Origin: Paraphoma chrysanthemicola
Taxonomy: Eukaryota > Ascomycota > Dothideomycetes > Pleosporales > Phaeosphaeriaceae
DNA length: 64,000 nt
Assembly (NCBI GenBank): GCA_020744225.1
Contig: JAGMWG010000002.1
Coordinates: 1,736,001-1,800,000, forward strand
Direction: 5' to 3'
A model generated the notes under the pieces. The model saw only the letters and a list, made by a program, of their open reading frames with translations. It did no database searches and was not told the DNA's origin. This document shows, one piece after another, positions 1 through 9,479 of this stretch; within the stretch, counting starts at the first letter, position 1, and each line of letters opens with the position of its first letter. A program made the position numbers and the translations under genes.

Positions 1-117
1 TCAAACAAACTGCGGAGCAGAGCAGTACAATGCAATGACTCAACCTCAATTGGTACTTGATTTGCTAGCATCACATGATACTTTTGTAGTGTCTCTCTCC
101 TACCATGCTACGCCGGA

Positions 118-1344
118 TCAGAAACCCTGCCTCTCTTTGGGCACGTACGCCTCCTCGAGATACTTGGCGTCTTCGTCGTTCAACTTGAAGTGCACATTTT
201 GCACGGCTTCTTCAATCCGTTCCTTGCTACTAATGCCAATGATGGGACACACACCCTTCTTGATGCACCACGCAGTGGCAATACAAGCCATGCTAACGTT
301 GTGCTTCTTTGCTACCTCCTCCACACGCTCTATGATTTTCTTGTCGGTTGCAAACTCACGCTCATAGACGAGCGCGCTGACGAACTTGTCCGTCTCGGCG
401 CGCTTGGACGAGCGGTCGGACCAGGGTCTGGTGAGGGCACCGCGGGCAATTGGTGACCATGGGATGAGGCCTACACCCGTGTCTTGACAATACGGGATCT
501 GCATATGATGAGCTCGACTACTGGTCTGTTGAAAGGCAAAGGGAAAGGCCTACCATTTCGCGCTCCTCCTCGCGGTAAATGAGGTTGTAATAATTCTGCA
601 TGGAAACAAACTTGTGCCATCCATGTTTCTCTGCAATGTTCTGCAGCGTCTGAAACTCCCAGGCAGCCATGGAGCTTGCGCCAATGTATCTGACCCAGCC
701 CTTATCAATCACGTCGTTGAGAGCCTTCATGATCTCCTCCCGCGGTGTGCTACGATCCAGCCGATGGATTTGCAGAACGTCGATGTATGTACCGAGCCGC
801 TCGACGCTCCTCTCCACGGCATCGAAGATGTGTTTCCTGCTCAACCCGACTTCGTTCACTGTCTCGCCATCGTTGGTGGTCGAAAGGGCAATAGGTCGGC
901 CCGGGTTGGACTCGTCGACTCCGAAGTAGCATTTTGAGAGGATGACGACTTTGTTCCGCGGGATGTTGTACTGCTTGAGCGCCTTGCCGATGATCCTCTC
1001 GGACACACCGTGCGAGTAAATGTCGGCCTGTCGGAGGTGCCGCTGTTAGCTGGAGCGACGGAGAAAACACAACATGAGCGATACGCAAAACTTACTGTAT
1101 CCCAAGTGTTGATGCCACATTTGTAGGCATGCTCCAGCAACGGCAGGCTGTCAGCCTCGTTCAAGACCCATGGTTGCCACTCGCTTGAGCCGTAGCTCAT
1201 CGCACCTAGGATGATCTTGGAGACCTTGAGGCCGGACTTGCCCAGGCTGATTGATATGTTAGCTGTGTTGCGCTTGACCTGTATACCGCCTCATCAGAAG
1301 TAGCGACGGACATACTTGACGTATTCCATCTTCTTATCAGCCAT
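118..1344 (-). CDS. Aldo/keto reductase (AKR superfamily), 4 exons, 344 aa
   Basis: NAD(P)H-dependent oxidoreductase with the AKR (beta/alpha)8-barrel signature, probably cytosolic. Exons on the minus strand are 1344-1316, 1246-1096, 1027-554 and 498-118, all joined in frame with GT-AG introns. The protein begins MADKKMEYVNLGKSGLKVS, typical of the yeast YPL088W / norsolorinate- and versiconal-reductase-like AKR group. Catalytic tetrad candidates are visible: Asp59 (NTWDT), Tyr64 (DIYSHG), Lys92 (ILSKCYF) and His in LQIHRLD. The C-terminal part carries IPWSPIARGALTRPW and the cofactor-phosphate-side GISSKERIEEA segment. Length is normal for the family. The natural substrate (aldehyde, ketone or sugar) cannot be read from sequence. 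Nothing around it suggests a biosynthetic cluster. Confidence 0.9.
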
Positions 1345-2004
1345 TGTCGCCCTCGAATCGGTGGAGAACAGATGTTCTTCGTCGCCGATGCAACTGAGAG
1401 GCAATCTGCGTCTGCGTGGAATGGTGCGGGATGATAGCTCTTTATGTTCGATATGGAGTTTGCCCTTTAGCCTTTGCCCTTTGCCCTGAGGGTCTAGGTC
1501 GATATCACTCGTGCCAATTAGAGAGAGGGTTACTTACTGTAATGCCTTGTCAATGCTTCACCTTCTTCAAGTGATGTTGCCCGTTCCACAATTACTGTGG
1601 AAATAATCGGACATAGTTCGTAAACCCGGAGCGGGGTATACTGAAGCTGGCCGGGGCAAAGAGCACTAGTCTCCGACGTCGACAGCAACGAGGGCGTTTG
1701 ATGAAAAGGAAATAGCATCCCCAAGAACCTGGAGATGCAAAGATGTATTCAGCTGTGTTCACAATGAGGATCCAGGCCTACAGACAGCATCGGTGTTACA
1801 ACGTAGGAGGTTGTTGATCATCAATCATGGCGACTGTCACGATGCACGGGAATGAGTGTTGGAGAGACAACTCTCAGCCCGAAGGCATGCTTCTTGCATT
1901 GATGGAAGCCTCGGCGGCCATGTGAACTATGAATAAAACTCCTCATGATCAAGCCCATAGGCCGCGATCATACCGTAAACGCCGTGACAGGGACCATCAA
2001 ATAT
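1345..2004. other. Intergenic: AKR upstream region and polyubiquitin 3' flank
   Basis: About 660 bases with no convincing coding signal. It should hold the promoter of the minus-strand aldo/keto reductase and the 3' UTR/polyadenylation region of polyubiquitin. Short purine/pyrimidine repeats (ttgccctttagcctttgccc near 1455-1490) are present but look like simple sequence. Confidence 0.5.
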
Positions 2005-3038
2005 CTACTGTCCGCCACGCAGACGCAGCACCAAATGCAGAGTCGACTCCTTCTGAATGTTGTAGTCGCTCAGCGTTCGGCCGTCTTCCAACTGCTTACC
2101 AGCGAAGATGAGACGCTGCTGGTCAGGCGGGATACCCTCCTTGTCTTGGATCTTCGATTTCACGTTGTCAATAGTGTCGCTCGATTCCACTTCCAATGTG
2201 ATGGTCTTTCCGGTTAGGGTCTTGACGAAGATTTGCATACCACCGCGCAGACGGAGCACCAAGTGGAGAGTGGACTCCTTCTGGATGTTGTAGTCTGAGA
2301 GAGTACGGCCGTCTTCGAGCTGCTTGCCAGCGAAGATGAGTCGCTGCTGATCCGGGGGAATACCCTCCTTGTCCTGGATCTTTGACTTGACGTTGTCGAT
2401 CGTGTCGGAAGACTCAACCTCCAATGTGATGGTCTTGCCAGTGAGTGTCTTGACGAAGATCTGCATACCTCCACGCAGGCGCAGGACGAGATGTAGAGTA
2501 GACTCCTTTTGGATATTGTAATCGGAGAGGGTACGACCATCCTCGAGCTGCTTGCCGGCGAAAATCAAGCGCTGCTGATCCGGGGGAATACCCTCCTTGT
2601 CCTGGATCTTTGACTTGACGTTGTCGATCGTATCGGATGACTCAACCTCAAGGGTGATGGTCTTGCCGGTGACTACAAGTGGTGTTAGTGGGACCCTCAG
2701 TGTGCGCAAGATTGGGTGGCAACTCACGAGTCTTGACGAAGATTTGCATGCCTCCACGAAGGCGAAGGACGAGATGGAGTGTAGACTCCTTCTGGATGTT
2801 GTAGTCGGACAAGGTGCGACCATCCTCAAGCTGCTTGCCGGCGAAGATCAAGCGCTGCTGGTCCGGAGGGATGCCTTCCTTGTCCTGGATCTTGCTCTTG
2901 ACATTGTCGATGGTGTCGGACGACTCTACCTCAAGGGTGATCGTCTTGCCGGTAACTACGCTTACTGTTAGCAACCTGCGATGAAGCGTGAAAGGCCGAT
3001 GGCGGCGGTGACATACGGGTCTTTACGAAGATCTGCAT
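2005..3038 (-). CDS. UBI4: Polyubiquitin, four head-to-tail units plus terminal Gln, 305 aa
   Basis: Precursor of free ubiquitin, cleaved by deubiquitinases after each RLRGG. Exons on the minus strand are 3038-3017, 2955-2728 and 2672-2005. Four units of 76 residues follow each other without spacers, each starting [20 protein letters not shown], and the last unit carries one extra Gln before TAG. The Lys11, Lys29, Lys33, Lys48 and Lys63 contexts are intact. Introns 1 and 2 interrupt the same codon (Leu8, phase 1) of unit 1 and unit 2; units 3 and 4 are uninterrupted. Synonymous sites differ between units, so concerted evolution is incomplete. The family is a classic stress-induced gene, and a heat-shock-element-like motif lies upstream. 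Confidence 0.98.
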
Positions 3039-4186
3039 GGTGACGGTGTGTATATGCTGTGTCGTGTCTTGTAGAGTAGTGTGGGTGTGGGTGAGGGTGT
3101 GCAGCGTGTGCGTGGGTGAGGTTGAAGGCGGGATTGTGGGGTGGAAGAGGGATCGAGAGCAGAGGGCGGCGAGGTCTTATATGGAGGAGGGCAGGCGACA
3201 GGCGGCAGGCGGCAAGCGTGAGGCTGTGACGCTCGCAAACGGCCCGTGCGAATCAGAACAAGGCAGGAAGCTTCCGCAAGGTTCCAGCACCAGCCGCCAC
3301 TCACGTTTGCTTGCTGCTATTAATCATCTGCGCCTCTCACCACGGCACTCGAATCTGCCTTTACTCGCCGCAACACCGCCTGCACACCATCGTCGGCGTG
3401 CTGCGTGCTCCCTTCACGGCCGGTCCAGATTGCGAGCTCGCAGCGTCCCCGCTTCCGTTATCGCGCGCTAGGACCATGTGACGTATCCGAACAGGCAACT
3501 GCGCCTCCAGACCGTGCGGTACTCACGTCTCCGCCCTTCACCAACGACACTTTCGTGGACAGAGGCAGTGGCGGGTCGTAGCCAATGGCGCAGCTCGCCG
3601 AATCAACCTCTGGGAGTAGCCATCTTGAGAACTGCATTGAGGCCTCAGGCCACATGCCCTTATGTCGCCACCACGCTCACTGATTACGGAAGACTGCTGA
3701 CGTGCAGCGCGTCGTACCCATGCAGTATTGACCTGGCCGACGACTTCTTGCAGGGTTAAAAGGAGCGCCACCTTAACCGTTGTCAAGCTATTAGTACAGA
3801 TGGGTTGCGTTGATGCTGCTGTAGACGCGGTCGCTGACACAACACGCCTGCGCCACTGGTGCCACCTTGGTGTGACTCCACCAAACTTCTCCCATGTTTT
3901 GCTTCCCCACCAGCGATCGGGACCGATTCCAAAGTACTCTCGAGATACGAACTGTGCGTAATGCGATTATAATTGCTCTTGAAGATGTCAACGCGATTGT
4001 GCGGTTGCGGCGCACTCCGACACGAGGGCGTTGACGTCACAAGGGCGTCGCGAAGTGCACCTTCTTTGTGCCTTGTGTGTAGTACTGCTGTTTCTTTCCT
4101 TCAATCCTGCAGACCTCAGCAAAATTCAGTCGACCGGCAAAAAGCCCTAACCGCCACTCGGGGTCCATATTCGGTACCGCCTCACA
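3039..4186. other. Intergenic: polyubiquitin promoter and upstream of SnoaL-like gene
   Basis: Contains a GT/CA-rich leader just upstream of the polyubiquitin ATG (3040-3125, gtgtgggtgtgggtgagg-like), the heat-shock-like motif and a long stretch (3480-4186) with only short shadow reading frames. No gene is supported. Confidence 0.5.
3267..3284. promoter_or_regulatory. Heat-shock-element-like motif upstream of polyubiquitin
   Basis: Alternating pentamer core GAA-nn-TTC-nn-cAA-nn-TTC lies about 230 bases upstream of the polyubiquitin ATG. Three of four units are perfect and the third has C for G. HSF-driven induction of polyubiquitin genes is established in fungi; its use here is an inference. 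Confidence 0.55.
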
Positions 4187-4597
4187 ATGACTACCCCAGC
4201 GCTGACCAACCCCTCCATCACCGCTGCGATTTGTGCTCTCGAGCACCGTGCATGGGCAGCTCTCTGCAAGTCCGGCGAAGAGCTACTTCCTCTTCTTGCT
4301 GCCAACCCCGTCATGGTATTTCCGGGCGACTTTCTCTTGACCACAGTCTCTTCGCCCACTGTACACGAAATGTTGCAGGGCTCCAACTTCACACCATGGA
4401 AGTCGTATACTCTCAGTCACGATGAGGTCTTGCCACTCGGCACAGACAGTGCCCTCATATACTACCGGGTAGAAGCGACGAGGGGCGAGGAGACATTTCG
4501 CGCCATCTGTTCGAGCGCGTGGGTCTTGGATGGAGATGACAAGCAGGGAATCACAGGAGGCTGGAAGATGGCGAGTCATCAGCAGACCTTGATTTGA
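4187..4597 (+). CDS. SnoaL-like / DUF4440-type small cone-fold protein, 136 aa
   Basis: Single-exon gene. The sequence has the layout of the NTF2-like/SnoaL superfamily: an N-terminal helix (ITAAICALEHRAWAALCKSG), then FLLTTVSSP, a mid-protein helix-strand, and a C-terminal beta-hairpin with the family's YYRVEATRG ... FRAICSSAWV ... GGWKMASHQQTL pattern (the W-x-hydrophobic-x-x-x-Q end is typical of DUF4440/SnoaL proteins). Length fits a single-domain member. Such proteins range from isomerases/cyclases to non-enzymatic ligand binders, and no catalytic assignment is possible here. The ATG has a good context (cacaATGac) and follows an untranslated stretch without in-frame upstream ATG. Confidence 0.8.
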   Translation: MTTPALTNPSITAAICALEHRAWAALCKSGEELLPLLAANPVMVFPGDFLLTTVSSPTVHEMLQGSNFTPWKSYTLSHDEVLPLGTDSALIYYRVEATRGEETFRAICSSAWVLDGDDKQGITGGWKMASHQQTLI

Positions 4598-5015
4598 TAT
4601 CAAGCATGGATGATGGTTTTGAAAGGGATCCAAGGCGGTGGGTGTTGATAACACATAGCATTACTTGCGCAGCAAAAGTCTCTGGAATGATAGTAAAAAT
4701 TTAACCCGGTTCTTATGTGGTCGGACCAACATATAAAACCTAGACGGACGAAACCGAAGAGCTTGGTCCCGAATTAGCGGTCCGAAGTGCGAGATCGCGA
4801 TGTTTGTCGCGTGGGAATGCGCACTAAAGTTAGTGGCCGTTGAGTGACGTATGGATCCTCCACTTTTCGCGTGTATGCCCTCCGTCCCCAGTATGGGAAT
4901 CTTGCAAACCCCAATTGTAGACTGATCGACTCTCATGCTGATCTCCAGCCTCAGCCAGTTTCCCCGATTCCATCTGTCAGTTCTAGCGCCAGCCCGAATT
5001 TTTGTCTCACGCAAC
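4598..5015. other. Intergenic, short
   Basis: About 420 bases between two plus-strand genes; 3' UTR plus promoter. An in-frame upstream ATG for the next gene lies at 4935 but would add a 27-residue extension with a weaker start context. Confidence 0.4.
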
Positions 5016-6023
5016 ATGGTTAGCGCAACCAGTTATGCTGCAGCTGTCAGCACACCCAACGGAACGCTTCGTCAGCCTCAGATCCAGGCAAGGGCTTGTT
5101 CGGATCCAGACCTCAGGTCATCGTTCGAATTGCAGACAGAAAAAAAACCACAGACGAAGCCTCAACGTCCGGGAGCTGGAATTCGATCCAAGACTAGTTT
5201 TCGAGGCTGGGCTTCGAAGAAAGGGCAAGATTCTGCAGATAGGGAGAGAGGTGTCGTCCGCGAGGTGCAGCACAGTCATGAGACAAAATTGGAGCACAAG
5301 CCGAACACGGGCGGAGCAGAGGAACATGTTTATGTTCTCACATTGAAATTGGAAGAGAGTCTTTCGCGGCCCATGAATGAAATGCGGCAGGAGTTTTTCC
5401 CAAAGAAGATCAATAGAACACCCGCCCACCTGACACTGTTTCACGCTCTGCCACACTCACACATGGACGCCCTCGAACAAAGCCTTGTACAACTATCAGC
5501 CAGCACAAGGCCATTTCAAGTTACCACTGGAGGACCATTTCGGATGCGCAAAGGAGTCGGGGTAAACGTCGATGCTGGCTACCAGAAGATGAAGGAGTTA
5601 CATGGCCATCTGAAAGCCCAGTGGATGCCCTTCCTGAGCGAGCAAGATCAAGGAGGCTTCCGTCCGCACTGGACAGTCATGAACAAAGTCGACGAAGAGG
5701 AGACGGTAGAGCACGCCTTAGCTACAGTACGCAGGGAACTGTCCCAAAGCACCAAGGAAGGACATGCCATCGGTCTGGAGTTGTGGAAATATGATCGCGG
5801 TAATTGGATCTGGACCAAGGAGTATACTCTTGGTGATGAGAAGAGTCTCGCGCGGACTCCAATGGCATTCGCAGGCAGTGGGAAGGCGTCCACTTCGTCT
5901 ACAAATGGTGGTTCCAGCCAGCAATCGCCAACAGGTGGGTCCGGCAAGCGACCAGGATTGATGAAGCGGGGAGGCAGTGTAGCCGACGCCTGGAAGTCGA
6001 TGAGCTTCCGTAGAAAGAGCTAA
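5016..6023 (+). CDS. 2H phosphoesterase (2'-5' RNA ligase-like) domain protein, 335 aa
   Basis: Single exon. A basic, low-complexity N-terminal third (about residues 1-105, rich in Lys, Arg and Gln) is followed by a 2H-phosphoesterase domain. Two copies of the H-x-T/S signature are visible: AHLTLFHALPHS at about residue 138 and PHWTVMNKV at about residue 218, spaced as in fungal 2'-5' RNA ligase-like proteins of the LigT/CPDase superfamily. These enzymes hydrolyse or form 2',3'-cyclic or 2'-5' phosphodiester bonds. The C terminus (about 290-335) is Ser/Gly-rich and ends in a basic tail (SMSFRRKS). Start chosen at the ATG in context caacATGgtt; the alternative at 4935 would add a sequence resembling a mitochondrial presequence. 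The substrate is unknown. Confidence 0.8.
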   Translation: MVSATSYAAAVSTPNGTLRQPQIQARACSDPDLRSSFELQTEKKPQTKPQRPGAGIRSKTSFRGWASKKGQDSADRERGVVREVQHSHETKLEHKPNTGGAEEHVYVLTLKLEESLSRPMNEMRQEFFPKKINRTPAHLTLFHALPHSHMDALEQSLVQLSASTRPFQVTTGGPFRMRKGVGVNVDAGYQKMKELHGHLKAQWMPFLSEQDQGGFRPHWTVMNKVDEEETVEHALATVRRELSQSTKEGHAIGLELWKYDRGNWIWTKEYTLGDEKSLARTPMAFAGSGKASTSSTNGGSSQQSPTGGSGKRPGLMKRGGSVADAWKSMSFRRKS

Positions 6024-7477
6024 GCTTTCGATAACGTGCCGCATTGCCGTCTTTCTTGACGTAGGCGCGGTGTTACTACGGCCTGACTTCAATGGATTCA
6101 TGGAAACCTTCCAGGAACGGTAGTGTGGCGACTTGACTGGGGCGGAAGTATCACTGAGTGACGCAGCCACAATCTCGAGTAGAAACCCTGTGCCTATATG
6201 AACTGTCACTTATGGTATACATTGGCCTTGCATGGAGGCGTGCCCCTCGATGCAGAGAATCTGCCAACGTAGTCCGGCCTTTCCTGCAGTAGAAGTAATT
6301 CTATGCAGTACTTGAAGATCAAGCCTTGTCACGTGCAATGAGCATAAAAGCAATTTCGAGGGCTCCGCAACGACCGAGGATGTGTGAGACTTCACTCCCG
6401 AATTCTTTGAGACAAACCAAGGCAGAATGGGCTTGTAAAACTTTCAACCGATTGTTGTTTGAGGATGTAGCAGGCGGTGGCGGTGCGGTCGCATTTGACT
6501 CTCGATGGCATGGGCATGTTCCCATGAGCTTAAAATACCTCGCATTTGCCTCGTGTAGAGGGTATAGTCAGCACCTCGTGAGCAGGTGGAGACCGTTGTC
6601 GCCACGTCAATGCAACACGCGTCGTACTCAAGATGGCACCGTGTCGAACATGGTGAGGACACAGTGTGGGAGCAGTGGCAGGTACTGCCGAAGTTATGCG
6701 CGCCCTGAGACGAGTGCAGTGCTTGTCTCTCCGTGCCGAGGTCATGCGTGCTACAGCGCCTAGAAGGGCAGCAAATGAGGTGTGGCGCCCACTGGTCTGT
6801 TCTACGGCTCCCCCGAATGAGGTATAAAAGACAATAGCCAGCCACAGATCAAGGCTGCAAGGGCGAATGCTGTGCGCGCGCAACTACCAGCCAGGCGTGA
6901 CCAAAAGATTCTGATCTCGAACGCCGCCAATTTCGCATGTAGCAGCACGTGGGCGCGGGTTCAGGAGACCTGGCGCAAGGCGGTGACTGGAGCTGCGGAT
7001 GGACTGGCCCGAATAAACCGCCTGTACCATGCGCAATGGCGGCAGCGTACCTCGTGATGGCGTTACAGCCAGCGGAAGTTGTACGATGTCACCCCAGGAC
7101 ATGGCGACGAGCGCCCAGATTAGCAGCGGACGCGCTGAGCGATCAGGGCCTAGAGGGTACGGGCGGCGTTGCAAGGGGCCGGTGGAGCGTGGGAGCGAAG
7201 AAAGGGGAATGGGACCCTGCTTGGCGGGCCCTTTTTGAAGCTAGGGAGAGAGAGGTGCACTAGGGCCCAGTCGACTTTTAAGAACAAGCTGGCCTCACTA
7301 CACCGGCTCTTTGACTTCGACTGCCTGTATCAACTGCAATTCTCGAGTGCACTGCATAATTGTAGTCCACATCAACCACACGCCACTCGCTCTGCTGTGT
7401 TGAAGACCCAATCGCTGTCTTCAACCCCACAACCGCAATATTCCTGAACTTGCCCTGCACACCGCACCACCGCCAAC
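6024..7477. other. Intergenic, 1.45 kb
   Basis: No coding region supported on either strand; the open frames here are short, overlap on both strands and show no domain pattern. The last few hundred bases must contain the promoter of the GDP-mannose pyrophosphorylase gene, with CT- and CA-rich tracts in its 5' leader (7370-7477). Confidence 0.45.
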
Positions 7478-8748
7478 ATGAAAGGTACGCCCTGCCAATT
7501 GCTCTTCCGCCGTGGTAGCTCACATGCCGCCCAGCCATCATTCTCGTCGGAGGGTTTGGAACCCGTCTGCGGCCTCTGGTAAGCTGCTTTTGCCCGTGTT
7601 TCCTCGCAAGCCCCTCCATGGCTATCAGACGCATGACTAACAAGCGCAGACGCTCACATACCCCAAGCCACTCGTTGAGTTTGCGAACAAGCCCATGATC
7701 CAGCACCAGATCGAGGCTCTCGCGTCCGCCGGCGTCACCGACGTCGTCCTGGCTGTCAATTACCGCCCAGAAATCATGGCCGAGGCACTCAAGACGGTGA
7801 GCACACCTCCAGAGTACATACAGCACGGAGCACGTCACTAACGCCCTACAGTACGAGAAGCAGTACAACGTCAAGATCGAGTTCTCTGTCGAGACAGAGC
7901 CCCTCGGCACCGCCGGTCCCCTCAAGCTTGCCGAGCGCATCCTGGGCAAGGACGACTCGCCCTTCTTCGTCCTCAATGCCGACGTCACCTGCGACTACCC
8001 CTTCGCCCAGCTCGCAGAGTTCCACAAGCAACACGGCGGCGAGGGCACCATTGTCGTGACCAAGGTCGAGGAGCCGTCAAAGTACGGTGTCGTTGTCCAC
8101 AAGCCCGGCTCCGCCTCGCAGATTGACCGCTTCGTCGAGAAGCCTGTCGAGTTCGTCGGCAACCGCATCAACGCCGGCATCTACATCCTCAACCCCTCCG
8201 TCCTCAATCGCATCGAGCTCCGGCCCACCTCCATCGAGCAGGAGACGTTCCCCGCCATCGTCAAGGATGGCCTGCTACACTCGTTCGATCTCGAGGGCTT
8301 CTGGATGGACGTCGGACAGCCCAAGGACTTCCTTTCGGGCACCTGTCTATACCTCTCTTCGCTGTCCCGCAAGAACTCGAAGCTGCTCACCCCAGCATCA
8401 GAGCCCTATGTCTACGGCGGCAACGTCTTGATCGATCCATCAGCCAAGATTGGCAAGAACTGCCGCATTGGCCCTAACGTCACCATCGGCCCCAACGTCG
8501 TTGTTGGTGATGGTGTTCGCCTACAGCGATGCGTCATCCTCAAGAACAGCCGCGTCAAGGACCACGCGTGGGTCAAGTCGACCATTGTCGGCTGGAACAG
8601 CACCGTCGGCAAGTGGGCGCGTCTCGAGAACGTCACTGTGCTAGGTGACGACGTGTCCATTGGCGATGAGGTATACGTCAATGGCGGCTCCGTCCTGCCC
8701 CACAAGTCCATCAAGCAGAACGTGGACACACCCTCGATCATTATGTAA
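7478..8748 (+). CDS. PSA1: Mannose-1-phosphate guanylyltransferase (GDP-mannose pyrophosphorylase), 364 aa
   Basis: Makes GDP-mannose from mannose-1-phosphate and GTP in the cytosol; this is the donor for N-/O-glycosylation, GPI anchors and mannan. Exons 7478-7484, 7535-7578, 7650-7796 and 7852-8748 join in frame to 364 aa, close to the usual fungal length (about 361-364). The first exon is only 7 bases (ATGAAAG). The protein starts MKAIILVGGFGTRLRPL, the nucleotidyltransferase signature GGxGxRLxPLT. VLNADVTCDYP holds the metal-binding Asp, FVEKP is the sugar-binding motif and NAGIYILNPSVL follows. The C-terminal third is a left-handed beta-helix of hexapeptide repeats (IGKNCRIGPNVTIGPNVVVG). 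The ending TPSIIM is typical of the family. Codon use is strongly C-ending, consistent with high expression. Confidence 0.97.
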
Positions 8749-9479
8749 AATGCTCGAGCTTTCACATTTTTTAAGATGGGCAGGCAAGCACTTACGTCCT
8801 TTAATGGTTCAGTTACTTCTTGTAAATTCTGGTCTTACGGATTGGCCGCACTGCATATAGATTGCAAGTGTTTCCCGGCGTTATTCCTTCTCTTAACTCA
8901 CAGCATTGGTCACAAAAGCGGAAGGATCTGGCTGCGAGCATGGAACTTTGGTGGCCATGCCATTTGGGCATAAAGGCCAATTTGTTATATCTCCACATCC
9001 TGGACCCTACTTCAGGATTTGAACGCGAGCGAAGTCAAATGAACAATCAAGAAACCACAAAACCTGCTGCCACGACTGTGTCTCCCTGTGATATGCGACC
9101 GGGGCCGAGTAAGCGCTGCGTTACGTTTCTGGAAAATAAGCAATTGAGTCATAGTTCGGTGTTTGGCAAACTCCGTAGAGTTATACGTACGTCATTGCGC
9201 GAACAGGCGGAGCGCATGATGCAGAATTGTGATACATACTTCGTCCGGAATACAAAGCAACCGCGTGCGAACAATCAATCTAGCCGCCGGAGCGTGGACA
9301 GCCCAAAAACAGAAACGACTGTCACAAGCGCCGACGAGCAAAACATCGTCATCAACAGTGATCTCCTGCAGCTCCTGGCTGAGGTTTATCTCTGTAGTAC
9401 CGTGGGCGGTAGACTCTCTCCAACAGTCGGCCACGGGTGCTTGGGATATAGCATGCCCAGCCTCCATGTCTTCCAGCGC
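8749..9479. other. Intergenic between convergent genes
   Basis: Between the 3' ends of the GDP-mannose pyrophosphorylase (+) and carbonic anhydrase (-) genes. A 237-codon plus-strand open frame from 8862 to 9575 crosses it but lacks domain pattern and overlaps the carbonic anhydrase 3' exon antisense, so it is not called. Confidence 0.4.
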
